Both the position numbers and the translations under genes were made by a program. A DNA stretch of 64,000 nucleotides from Halomonas sp. S3-1-1 (GTDB lineage: Bacteria; Pseudomonadota; Gammaproteobacteria; Pseudomonadales; Halomonadaceae). Each line of letters opens with the position of its first letter. The first letter of the stretch is position 1. The notes beneath the pieces were generated by a model. It was not told where the DNA came from. It was given only the letters and a program-made list of their open reading frames with translations, and made no database searches. The stretch is from contig NZ_JALGBZ010000003.1 of NCBI RefSeq assembly GCF_023757625.1, positions 496,001-560,000 on the forward strand. The letters are read 5' to 3'. Shown piece after piece: positions 1 through 9,100 of this stretch.

Positions 1-1227
1 ATTAATTAACCGCGATGGGCGCAGCTCCACCGGCACCGTTGATCCGTTAGCGGTGAAATGGTTGAGGGTCGCGAGAATGGGGCTAATTAGAAAGGCAACC
101 ACCATCACGAAATCCATGAATATGCGGAAACTACCCATTAGGGTATAGAGAATCAGTATCGCTAGCAGCGATAACCCCACCATGGAGAGTAGAAAGGGGA
201 GACTGCCTTCAACCTTGCGGGGCTCTTCTTTCATATCCACAGGGCGGGTGATGGCGTAGTAAGAGGCCGTAATCATGCGTGGAAAGCCGTCTAGCACGGT
301 AAGCAACGTCGTCAGCATGACGGTGAAGGCAGAAATACCTACCACCACGCCGCTCCACTCGCCTAGGGTCGATGTGTAAAGACCAATCACCTGACTGGCA
401 AAGCCAACGGCACCGTCAGCGGGGGTGATCCCCTGGCTGTGCATCACCCCCGCGCCCATGATCACAAAGCAGGCCGCAAGAATCGCAGCGCCGATATAGC
501 CGATATCGAAGTCGACTTTTTCGGCAGCGGTATCGCTGCGTTCCCCGCGAGTCTTGTTGCGCGCCTCTGACCACAGCGAGTTCATGATTGCCAGCGTAAT
601 ATCGGAGGGCATCAGACCGAGTACCGCCACCAAGGTGATCAACGTAGTGGCGCTGAATAGCGGTGAGGCAGCGGTGGCTGGATATAAACTCCACTCTACC
701 AGTGGCAGGGCCGCAAGTGTCGCTAGCAGCGTGGTGAGGCTGAGGATGACGATAAAAACCTTATTTACCCAGTCCAGCAGCTTATAGCCACCACTATAGG
801 TGAGTAGGCAGCAGGCAATGATCAGTATCACGGCAATCGCTTGAGCGCTGAGGCTGAGTGACAGAATACTGCTAGCCAAGCCCGCTGTGGTAATGGCGAT
901 GGCGGCGATAATGATCGCCAGTACCGGTAGTTGCACCAGGGCGAATAGTGCCACCACTGTTTTGCCGAATGTCTGACGGTACCCTTCAATCAACGATTTA
1001 CCCGTGACACTGACATAGAAAGGGCCAAAGAAGAAAGAGGGATACTTGATCAGGATGGCCAGCAGAATAAAGCCAAGTAAGCCAATGCCATACTCTGCGC
1101 CAGCACGGGTCGACTGCACGACATGAGAGGTGCCGATGGCGGCGCCGGCAAACAGGAACCCAGGCCCTAGAGCCGCTATGTACTTGGAGTAGGCAGGGGA
1201 GGGCGCAAGTGAAGCTTGAGATTTCAT
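1..1227 (-). CDS. Atypical NRAMP-family transporter, copy 1 (3' end beyond window)
   Basis: This is a multi-pass membrane protein of the NRAMP fold; 409 residues are visible and the frame stays open through base 1, so the C-terminus is cut off. The start at 1227 has a good ribosome site (AAAGGAGCAG). It is closely similar to the 440-residue protein at 61750-63072 along its whole visible length. The first helix reads GPGFLFAGAAIGTSHVVQS, so the metal-binding DPGN of true Mn/Fe NRAMPs is replaced by GTSH (residues 32-35), and the helix-6 motif reads MPSD rather than MPH. Metal transport is therefore doubtful. It diverges from glcDEF and shares operator-like palindromes with it, so a substrate linked to glycolate metabolism is possible (inference). 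Confidence 0.85.
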   Translation of the reverse strand, partial: MKSQASLAPSPAYSKYIAALGPGFLFAGAAIGTSHVVQSTRAGAEYGIGLLGFILLAILIKYPSFFFGPFYVSVTGKSLIEGYRQTFGKTVVALFALVQLPVLAIIIAAIAITTAGLASSILSLSLSAQAIAVILIIACCLLTYSGGYKLLDWVNKVFIVILSLTTLLATLAALPLVEWSLYPATAASPLFSATTLITLVAVLGLMPSDITLAIMNSLWSEARNKTRGERSDTAAEKVDFDIGYIGAAILAACFVIMGAGVMHSQGITPADGAVGFASQVIGLYTSTLGEWSGVVVGISAFTVMLTTLLTVLDGFPRMITASYYAITRPVDMKEEPRKVEGSLPFLLSMVGLSLLAILILYTLMGSFRIFMDFVMVVAFLISPILATLNHFTANGSTVPVELRPSRLIN

Positions 1228-1273
1228 GATCTGCTCCTTTGTTTGATTTGTATGAAGCTAGTATTTGTTTCAT

Positions 1274-1287
1274 GTTGTCCAGTCAAC
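1274..1287. promoter_or_regulatory. Operator-like palindrome, transporter side of glc intergenic region
   Basis: GTTGTCCAGTCAAC matches the palindrome at 1539-1554 except for one base and lies 47 bp upstream of the transporter start. The TTGTC/GACAA form resembles operators of FadR-type GntR regulators such as GlcC. No regulator gene of that type is in the window. Confidence 0.5.
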
Positions 1288-1538
1288 ATGATACGGTAAT
1301 AGTCTTTCTTTTCTTAACATTGTGTCAAGTTGTATGTTCTTTTACTCAAATGCTTGGTCGTGAAACGCCAAGTATACGTTTTTTTTTAATCATATTTCAT
1401 TGATTTATAATAATTTTATAGAATTGTTGTACTTTAGTATAAAGTGAAACGTAAAAGTTTTTTTCACTAAAACAATCGCTGGGTGTTTTTCCATAAAAAC
1501 ACTAAGAGGCTTCATTTTTCTATTTCATGGGCGTATAA

Positions 1539-1554
1539 AGTTGTCCAGACAACT
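1539..1554. promoter_or_regulatory. Operator-like palindrome upstream of glcD
   Basis: AGTTGTCCAGACAACT is a perfect 7-bp inverted repeat around CA. It lies 57 bp upstream of the glcD start chosen here. A longer glcD reading frame that runs back to 1483 would put this site inside coding sequence, which supports the later start. A GntR/FadR-type regulator is the likely binder (inference from operator form and pathway). Confidence 0.55.
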
Positions 1555-1611
1555 ATTATTCGCCGCTGGAATCACTTCAGGGCGACCTTGATGTATTTGC
1601 TGGAGCCCACA

Positions 1612-3087
1612 ATGGTTGCTACTTCTAGTGCCAATGTCACACCTGGCTTTCTACGCACCTTGGCGACTTACTTACCCACTGAGGGTTTGATTCTCGATGA
1701 GGCGGGCCGGCGCGCCTATGAGTGTGATGCACTCACTCTGTTTCGTTGCTTGCCCAGGGTTGTCGCGATTCCCGAGAGCATTGACCAAGTTCAAGCGGTA
1801 CTGCGCCTCTGCCATGTTAATCGAGTGCCGGTGGTGGCTCGAGGCGCTGGCACTGGGCTCTCCGGTGGTGCTATGCCGCATGCTGAAGGAGTGTTACTTA
1901 ACCTTTCTCGGCTGGATGCGACGCTGGAAATCGATCCTGTACGTCGACTGGCTCGGGTTAGCGCTGGGGTAAGAAATTTGGATATCTCAAAGGCGGCCGA
2001 ACCCTATGGACTCTACTTTGCCCCCGATCCTTCCTCCCAGGTAGCGAGCACGCTAGGCGGTAACATTGCTGAAAATGCGGGGGGGGTGCACTGCCTGAAG
2101 TACGGGTTAACCGTCAATAATGTCGTTGCAGTTACCTTGGTGACCATTGAAGGGGAGCGACTGAGCATTGGCACACCTCAGGGCGAAGCACCGGGGTTCG
2201 ATCTGCTGGCCCTTATCCATGGTTCTGAAGGGATGTTGGGAGTGGTCGTAGAGGCTTGGGTCGAGCTGCTTCCCCTGCCTCAGGATAAGCAGGTGCTCCT
2301 TGCTGGCTTTGCCGAGGTGACTGATTGTGCCGATGCGGTAGCGGCCATCATCGCGGCTGGCGTCGTACCGGCGGGCTTGGAGCTTATGGATCGAGCGGCT
2401 GTTATCGCGGTTGAAGAGATGGTTCAGCAGGGGTGGCCTTGTGACCTGGGCGCTCTCCTGATTTGCGAGCTTGATGGCAGTGAAGCCGAAGTGATCGACC
2501 AAAGTAAGCAAGTGATAAACCTTCTCCGCTGCCACGGCGTCGATTACCTGGAGAGCGCTACCGACGTAGCTGAGCAGGCGCGCATCTGGTCGGTACGCAA
2601 GGCTGCTTTTCCAGCGATTGCGCGTCTTGCTCCAGACACCTTAGTCATGGACGGCAGTGTCCCCCGGCGTCGATTGGCGGCGGTGCTGACGCGGATCATT
2701 GCATTGGCCGAAGCCGAGGGGCTGCGAGTATTCAACACCTTCCACGCCGGTGACGGCAATATTCACCCTGTCATCCTTTTCGATAGCCGAATTGAGGGGG
2801 AACTGACAAGGGCCGAAGACCTAGGCCATGCAATCCTCAAGCTATGTGTCGAAGAGGGCGGCAGTATTACCGGTGAGCATGGGGTAGGCGCCGAGAAGAT
2901 AGATGCCATGTGCAGCCAGTTCACCGCAGTCGAACTGCGCCAATTCGAGGCCATGAAGCTGGCCTTCGATCCCCACGGGCTGCTCAACCCCGGCAAACAG
3001 TTTCCCACCCTAAACCGTTGTGCTGAGTTGGGTCAGCTGCATGTTCGGCATGGACATTTTCCGCACCCCGAACTGCCGCGTTTCTAG
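1612..3087 (+). CDS. glcD: Glycolate oxidase subunit GlcD (FAD-linked)
   Basis: GlcD is the FAD-binding subunit of the membrane-associated glycolate oxidase GlcDEF, which oxidises glycolate (and D-lactate) to glyoxylate. The 491-residue product matches the roughly 499-residue E. coli protein end to end: the FAD-binding segments RGAGTGLSGG and NAGGVHCLKYGLTV, the C-terminal FHAGDGNIHP, GEHGVGAEKI and HGLLNPGK are all present. The start at 1612 is chosen because GGAG sits 6 nt upstream; the frame is open back to 1483, and an ATG at 1591 is possible. glcE follows 13 bp after the stop, so the three glc genes form one operon. Confidence 0.95.
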   Translation: MVATSSANVTPGFLRTLATYLPTEGLILDEAGRRAYECDALTLFRCLPRVVAIPESIDQVQAVLRLCHVNRVPVVARGAGTGLSGGAMPHAEGVLLNLSRLDATLEIDPVRRLARVSAGVRNLDISKAAEPYGLYFAPDPSSQVASTLGGNIAENAGGVHCLKYGLTVNNVVAVTLVTIEGERLSIGTPQGEAPGFDLLALIHGSEGMLGVVVEAWVELLPLPQDKQVLLAGFAEVTDCADAVAAIIAAGVVPAGLELMDRAAVIAVEEMVQQGWPCDLGALLICELDGSEAEVIDQSKQVINLLRCHGVDYLESATDVAEQARIWSVRKAAFPAIARLAPDTLVMDGSVPRRRLAAVLTRIIALAEAEGLRVFNTFHAGDGNIHPVILFDSRIEGELTRAEDLGHAILKLCVEEGGSITGEHGVGAEKIDAMCSQFTAVELRQFEAMKLAFDPHGLLNPGKQFPTLNRCAELGQLHVRHGHFPHPELPRF

Positions 3088-3100
3088 TCAGGAGAGTGCT

Positions 3101-4156
3101 ATGCAGAATCAGGATCTGAGCCGAGAGCTGAGCGCACAGGTCGCAGAGGCGCACCGGTTGAGCGACCCGTTGCGTCTAGTGGGGGCTAACACCAAGGCTT
3201 GGTATGGACGATCAGTAGCCGGAAGGCCGCTGGAGCTGACGGGCCACCGTGGTCTCGTGGATTATCAGCCCAGCGAGCTTGTCGTGCGGGTGCGTGGTGG
3301 TACACGCCTAAAGGAGCTGCAGGGGCTACTGGCTAGTGAGGGGCAGTGGCTCGCCTGTGACCCACCCTTTGCTAGTGATGGGGCCACGGTCGCTGGCGCC
3401 GTGGCAGCGGGTATGGCTGGTCCTGGGCGTCCTTATGTTGGCAGCATGCGAGATGCTGTGCTTGGGATCACCTTGCTCAATGGTTGCGGCGAAATTGTGC
3501 GCCTAGGGGGCGCGGTGATGAAAAATGTCGCTGGTTTCGATGGCTTCCGTCTGATGGTGGGGGCCCTTGGTTCACTGGGAGTGATTCTTGAGGTCTGTCT
3601 CAAGGTGGCACCTCGCCCCGAGCACTGGCGCAGCTTGGCCCTAGAGCGGCCTTTAGAAGCGTTACCTGAATTTGCGGAAACACACTGGCGACGGGGGGTG
3701 CCGATTGTGGGTGCTAGCCATGATGGCAAGCAGCTTCATCTGCGTTTGGCGGGCAGTGAATCTGCGGTAGAGAAGGGGGTGGCGTCCCTGGGCGGCGAGG
3801 ATAGCGATGACTACTGGCCAGCTCTACGGGATCAGCGTCTGCCCTTTTTCAGTGCTCATGGAGCGCCACTTTGGCGGCTATTACTGCCACTGGGAAAAAG
3901 GCCCAAGCTGTCTGGTGAGTATCTTGCGGATTGGGGGGGACGTCAGTGGTGGCTGCGCAGTGAGGCACCTGCGGCAGTCATTTTTGCCGAGGTGGAGCGT
4001 CTTAGAGGGCAAGCTAGCCGTTGGTGTGGGGGTGACACCTCCTCACCCGCCTTCTCCCCTCTTGACGCTCCACTTCTAGGACTACAGAGGCGCTTGAAAG
4101 CAGCCTTCGATCCTCGGGGCATCTTTAACCCTGGCATTCACTATCCTGCACTTTAG
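3101..4156 (+). CDS. glcE: Glycolate oxidase FAD-binding subunit GlcE
   Basis: GlcE is the second, shorter FAD-binding subunit of glycolate oxidase. It has 351 residues, like E. coli GlcE (350). The N-terminal half has the PCMH-type FAD domain (VRGGTRLKELQ, GATVAGAVAAG, MKNVAGFDGFRLMVGALGSLGVI) and the C-terminus ends in the typical FDPRGIFNPG. The start at 3101 follows an AGGAGAG ribosome site; the frame is open further upstream, but that would overlap glcD. The stop is 11 bp before glcF. Confidence 0.95.
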   Translation: MQNQDLSRELSAQVAEAHRLSDPLRLVGANTKAWYGRSVAGRPLELTGHRGLVDYQPSELVVRVRGGTRLKELQGLLASEGQWLACDPPFASDGATVAGAVAAGMAGPGRPYVGSMRDAVLGITLLNGCGEIVRLGGAVMKNVAGFDGFRLMVGALGSLGVILEVCLKVAPRPEHWRSLALERPLEALPEFAETHWRRGVPIVGASHDGKQLHLRLAGSESAVEKGVASLGGEDSDDYWPALRDQRLPFFSAHGAPLWRLLLPLGKRPKLSGEYLADWGGRQWWLRSEAPAAVIFAEVERLRGQASRWCGGDTSSPAFSPLDAPLLGLQRRLKAAFDPRGIFNPGIHYPAL

Positions 4157-4167
4157 GAAGCTTCTTA

Positions 4168-5394
4168 ATGCAAACCCAGTTAGCCGATAACGTTGCCAAC
4201 ACCCGCCGCGGCGAGGAAGCCGAGGCTATTCTACGTCAATGCACTCACTGCGGCTTTTGCTTGCCTGCTTGTCCCACCTATAGGCTACTCGGTGAAGAGC
4301 GGGACAGTCCTCGAGGGCGCATCTATCAAATCAAGCAGGTGTTAGAGGGAGCGCCCGCGACCCCAGCGTTGGGCTTGCATCTAGACCGTTGCCTCACCTG
4401 CCGAGCCTGCGAGACGGCATGCCCGGTAGACGTGCCCTACCACCGTCTGGCCGATTTAGGGAGAGAGATTGTCGCCGAGCAGGCGCCGCCAAGGGTGTCC
4501 TCCCGAATGGTGCGCTGGTGGCTGCGACAGCTACTCCCCAGGCGTCGTCTATTCGCCGCTTTGTTTGGCTTGGGGAGGCTGATGCGCCCGCTGATGACGG
4601 CTACGCTGGCTGCCAAGGTGCCAGCCCGTGAAGCGAAAAGCGAATGGCCTCGCAGGCGTGGCCAACGCCGTCAAGTGCTGGTCATGACGGGCTGCGTGCA
4701 GCCGACGCTGTCGCCGGGGCTCGATCCTTATTTGGCTACACTGCTGAGTGATCTCGGTATCGACGCCGAGCCGCTGCCCGGCTGCTGTGGTGCTGTGGAT
4801 CAGCATCTAGGCGCCCCACATGCCGCTCGACAGCGGTTACGCCTTCTAGTGGATCTTTGCTGGCCAGCGGTAGAGAGCGGTGCAGAAGCGATATTGGTCA
4901 GCGCGAGCGGATGTGGTGCTCAACTTAAGGAAGTCGGGGTCTTACTGTCTGAAGATCCGCGCTACGCAGAGAAAGCAAGCCAGGTAGCGGCGCGCGTTAA
5001 AGACCCGCTGGAGCTGCTTGAGGGAGAGTGTAGCCGACTGTGCCCAGCGCTGGGCGTGCCCCACAGCATCGCCTTTCAATCACCCTGTTCATTGCAACAT
5101 GGTCAGCGTTTGGGTGGACGGGTTGAGAAGCTGCTTTCGATGCTGGGCTTCGTGTTAACGCCAGTGGTCGACGCGAGCCTTTGCTGTGGTTCTGCAGGCA
5201 CTTATTCCCTGCTGCAGCCCGATTTGGCGACTCAGCTCAGGGAGAACAAACTGAGCCATCTTCTGGCCGGGCAGCCCGAGTGGATTGTCACTGCCAATAT
5301 CGGCTGTCAGGTTCATCTGGCATCGGTCAGCCCGCTACCTGTGCGCCACTGGATCGAACTACTGGCGGTTGCTCCTGCGAATAATCAAACCTAG
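4168..5394 (+). CDS. glcF: Glycolate oxidase iron-sulfur subunit GlcF
   Basis: GlcF carries electrons from the GlcD/GlcE flavins towards the quinone pool. Two 4Fe-4S ferredoxin motifs are complete: C25-x2-C28-x2-C31-x3-C35 and C76-x2-C79-x2-C82-x3-C86. Two cysteine-rich CCG domains follow (GCCGAVDQHLG and CCGSAGTYSL), as in heterodisulfide reductase subunit B. Length 408 matches E. coli GlcF (407). It is the last gene of glcDEF. No glcG or malate synthase gene follows; the next gene is convergent. Confidence 0.95.
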   Translation: MQTQLADNVANTRRGEEAEAILRQCTHCGFCLPACPTYRLLGEERDSPRGRIYQIKQVLEGAPATPALGLHLDRCLTCRACETACPVDVPYHRLADLGREIVAEQAPPRVSSRMVRWWLRQLLPRRRLFAALFGLGRLMRPLMTATLAAKVPAREAKSEWPRRRGQRRQVLVMTGCVQPTLSPGLDPYLATLLSDLGIDAEPLPGCCGAVDQHLGAPHAARQRLRLLVDLCWPAVESGAEAILVSASGCGAQLKEVGVLLSEDPRYAEKASQVAARVKDPLELLEGECSRLCPALGVPHSIAFQSPCSLQHGQRLGGRVEKLLSMLGFVLTPVVDASLCCGSAGTYSLLQPDLATQLRENKLSHLLAGQPEWIVTANIGCQVHLASVSPLPVRHWIELLAVAPANNQT

Positions 5395-5478
5395 TTGGCC
5401 GCGCGCCCCCATGACGGTGCATCTGTTGCCGTTATTGGCCGAGGCTAATCGAGGCGCCGACCATGCGATCGATCAAAC

Positions 5479-5507
5479 CAACACGGCGCGATTGCCAAGC
5501 CGTGTTG
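5479..5507. terminator. Stem-loop downstream of glcF / lrp
   Basis: CAACACGGC and GCCGTGTTG form a perfect 9-bp stem with an 11-nt loop between the convergent glcF and Lrp-type genes. There is no clear T-run, so it may stop either transcript or be only a processing hairpin. Confidence 0.45.
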
Positions 5508-5509
5508 CT

Positions 5510-5538
5510 GCTATCCCGACTCAGCCAATCGGGATAGC
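5510..5538 (+). terminator. Stem-loop with T-rich tail, likely glcDEF terminator
   Basis: GCTATCCCGA and TCGGGATAGC form a perfect 10-bp stem with a 9-nt loop. On the plus strand it is followed by CGTTTCTTCTTT, so it fits a terminator for glcDEF. It overlaps the last codons and stop of the convergent Lrp-type gene. Confidence 0.55.
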
Positions 5539-6003
5539 CGTTTCTTCTTTGATATTACGTAGCACGAAGTTGGAGTTGACCTGGGAAATGCCCTCCAGGG
5601 TGAAGAGTTTTTCATTCAGAAACCGGTCATAAGCGGCCATGTCTTCGATCACCACGCGCAGCACGAAGTCGGCGTTGCCGGTGGTGGCATAGCACTGCAG
5701 TACCTCTGGGTATTGCAGAATGCGTTTTTCGAACTCCACGGTATTGTCGATGTGATGGCGAACCAGCGTCACCATGACCAGTGCCGATAGTGACTGGCCC
5801 ACTAGGCTGGGCTCCACCAGCGCAGCAAAGCGGCGAATCACACCACTCTCTTCCAGGGTCTTTACACGTCGCCAGCAGGCGGCGGGGGATAGCCCGATCT
5901 GTTCGGCGAGTTCATTGTTGGTCATGCGCCCCTGCTGCTGAAGCAGGGTAAGGATACGCTGATCATGCCTGTCCAAGCTGCTCTCTTTGCTCACTTCTTT
6001 CAT
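5521..6003 (-). CDS. Lrp/AsnC-family transcriptional regulator
   Basis: A 160-residue regulator with an N-terminal winged helix-turn-helix (LDRHDQRILTLLQQQGRM, then NNELAEQIGLSPAACWRRV) and a C-terminal RAM effector domain (residues about 75-150, with GNADFVLRVV). This is the usual length for the family. It is divergent from the indolepyruvate oxidoreductase gene across 177 bp of AT-rich DNA, so it probably senses an amino acid (perhaps aromatic) and controls that gene. The effector assignment is inference. No strong ribosome site is seen before the ATG at 6003. Confidence 0.9.
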   Translation of the reverse strand: MKEVSKESSLDRHDQRILTLLQQQGRMTNNELAEQIGLSPAACWRRVKTLEESGVIRRFAALVEPSLVGQSLSALVMVTLVRHHIDNTVEFEKRILQYPEVLQCYATTGNADFVLRVVIEDMAAYDRFLNEKLFTLEGISQVNSNFVLRNIKEETAIPIG

Positions 6004-6180
6004 AGGGCTATTTCATTTTTTTATGATTTGCTGAATATCATTGCGTAAAAGCGATAAAAAAGAAATAAATTATTAATAACCAAGCTTTTGAAGGGTGAAT
6101 TAGCAAGCACTTTTAGTGCGCTCTTGGCTAGACTCAAGCGTATTACAACCATAACTCTTCAACCGTACTGGTGAACGCTC

Positions 6181-9100
6181 ATGACAACTCCCTCAATCGC
6201 TGAACAGGTAGGCACTACCGCTCAGCCTGTCAATATTGCCCTCGATGATTATCAGTTAGCTGACCGCTATAGCCGTGGAGAAGGTCGTATCTTTCTCACC
6301 GGCACCCAGGCGCTGGTGCGCATCGCCTTGCGCCAGGCCGAACTTGATCGCCGTGATGGCCGTCGCACGGCGGGGTTGATTAGCGGCTATCGCGGATCGC
6401 CTTTAGGGGGCGTTGACCAGGAGATTTGGCGGGCGAAAGACGCGATAAAAGAGCACCACATCGATTTTGTTCCGGCGATCAATGAAGACCTGGCCGCCAC
6501 CATGATGCTGGGTTGCCAGCAAGTCGAGACAGACCCGGATAAGCAAGTAGAGGGTGTGTTTGGTATGTGGTACGGCAAGGGGCCAGGTGTCGACCGCGCA
6601 GGGGATGCTTTAAAGCACGGTAATGCCTACGGTAGCTCGCCCACGGGGGGGGTGCTGGTGGTGGCGGGCGATGACCACGGCTGTGTCTCCTCCTCTATGC
6701 CGCATCAGTCTGATGTCGCCTTTATGGCGTGGTTTATGCCGGTGTTAAGCCCTGCGTCATTGGCAGAGTATGAGCGCTTTGGGCTATGGGGCTACGCACT
6801 GTCACGCTTCTCTGGTTGCTGGGTGGGGTTCAAAGCGGTTTCTGAGACCGTAGAGAGTGGCGCTTCGGTGGACGTACCCCCCTTGCCTGAGTATGTAATA
6901 CCGGATTTCGACATGCCGGAAGGCGGGCTACACTACCGCTGGCCTGATTTGCCCGGGCCGCAGCTTGAGACCCGCATCGAGCACAAGCTGGCCGCGGTGC
7001 AGGCGTTTGCCACGGCCAACCCGATCGATCAGTACCTATATCGCCAGCAGCAGGCGACGTTTGGGCTGGTGACCACAGGCAAGGGGCACCTGGACTTGCT
7101 TGAGGCGCTGCGTTTGTTGGGGCTGGATGAAGCGAAGCTGCGCGATCTCGGGATAGAAATATATAAGGTTGGCATGGTGTGGCCACTCCATCGCCCCGGC
7201 ATCCTTGAGTTTATTCATGGCAAGCGTGAAGTGCTGGTCATTGAAGAGAAGCGCGGGATTATCGAAAGCCAGTTGAAGGAGTACATGTCGGAACCCGACC
7301 ATCCCGGCGAGGTTATCGTGACCGGCAAGCAGGATGAAACCGGCAAACCGCTGATCCCCTATGTCGGAGAGCTGAGCCCGCGCCTGTTGGCAGGCTTCGT
7401 GGCAGAGCGTCTGGCGCGCTTTTTCGCAATGGATTTTAGCGACAAGCTGGCCACCGTCGATGCTTGCCGAGCGGGCGTCAAGGAGCTTGGTGGTGTGCGT
7501 CGGATGCCCTACTTCTGCTCCGGCTGCCCGCATAATAGCTCGACCAAGGTGCCTGAAGGTAGCAAGGCGCTAGCGGGTATCGGCTGCCATTTTATGGCCT
7601 CGTGGATGGATCGTAGCACGGAGTCGTTAATCCAGATGGGGGGCGAAGGTGTTAACTGGGTAGGCAAGAGTCGCTTTACCGGCAACGGCCATATTTTCCA
7701 GAACTTGGGCGAGGGTACCTGGTTTCATTCCGGCTCAATGGCGGTGCGCCAGGCGGTGGCGGCGAAGGTCAATATTACCTATAAGATTCTGTTCAATGAT
7801 GCTGTCGCCATGACGGGCGGTCAGCCGGTGGATGGGCAAATCAACGTGCCCATGATTGCCCGGCAGTCGCTGGATGAAGGTGTGCGCCGGGTGATGGTGG
7901 TCAGTGACGAGCCCGAAAAATACCGTGGCCATGAGAAGGAGTTTCCCAAGCAGGTTACCTTCCATGGGCGTGACGAGATGGATGCGCTGCAGCGTGAACT
8001 GCGCGACATTCCTGGCTGCACGGTGTTGATCTATGACCAGGCCTGCGCGGCTGAGAAGCGTCGTCGTCGTAAGCGCGGGTTGATGGAAGACCCCGCCCGC
8101 CGGGTGTTTATCAACCACCATGTTTGCGAAGGCTGTGGTGATTGCTCGGTACAGTCCAACTGTTTATCGGTGGTGCCGCGTGAGACCGAACTAGGCCGTA
8201 AGCGCAAGATCGATCAATCCTCCTGTAACAAGGATATGTCCTGTGTGAGTGGTTTTTGCCCCAGCTTTGTCACTGTGGAAGGGGGCGAGCTACGTAAAGG
8301 GCAAGGCGTTGCGGCGGATAATGCCTTTTGGCAACGTATTGCACATTTGCCGAACCCTGCGCTCGCACCGCTGACAGCCCCTTATGACCTTCTGGTGGGG
8401 GGCGTTGGCGGCACGGGCGTGGTGACCGTCGGGCAACTGATCACCATGGCTGCACATCTGGAAGGCAAGGGCTCCAGCGTGCTCGATTTCATGGGGTTTG
8501 CGCAAAAAGGCGGGGCGGTACTCAGTTACGTGCGCTTGGCAGCGCAGCCCAGCGAGCTTAATCAGGTGCGTATCGAAGCGGGCCAGGCCGATGCTGTCAT
8601 TGCCTGTGACATGGTCGTGGCGAGTTCGCAGAAAGCCCTCAATGTGCTGCAGCCCACCACCCGTATTGTTGCCAATCTGGCGGAGCTAGCTACCGCCGAT
8701 TACGTGCTATATCGCGATGCGGATATGCAGCCCGGTAAACGCCTTAATATGTTGCGTGAAGCGGTAGGTGATGAACGCTTTGCTTCGCTGGATGCGAATC
8801 GTCTGGCTGAGCAACTGCTAGGGGATACGGTATTCTCCAATATGATGATGCTAGGGTTTGCCTGGCAGCAAGGGTTGGTGCCGCTCTCTGAACCTGCGCT
8901 GCAGCGTGCCCTGGAGCTCAACGGTGTGGCCGTGGAAAAGAATCGGCAAGCATTTGCCTGGGGGCGCCTGGCGGCGGTGGAGCCCGACTACCTCCAGCAA
9001 CACCTGGATACGATGCCACTCCCAACCAATGCCACGCTGGACGAAGTGGTCGCCCGTCATCGTCGTCACCTGGAGCGCTATCAGAACCGTGCTTGGGCTG

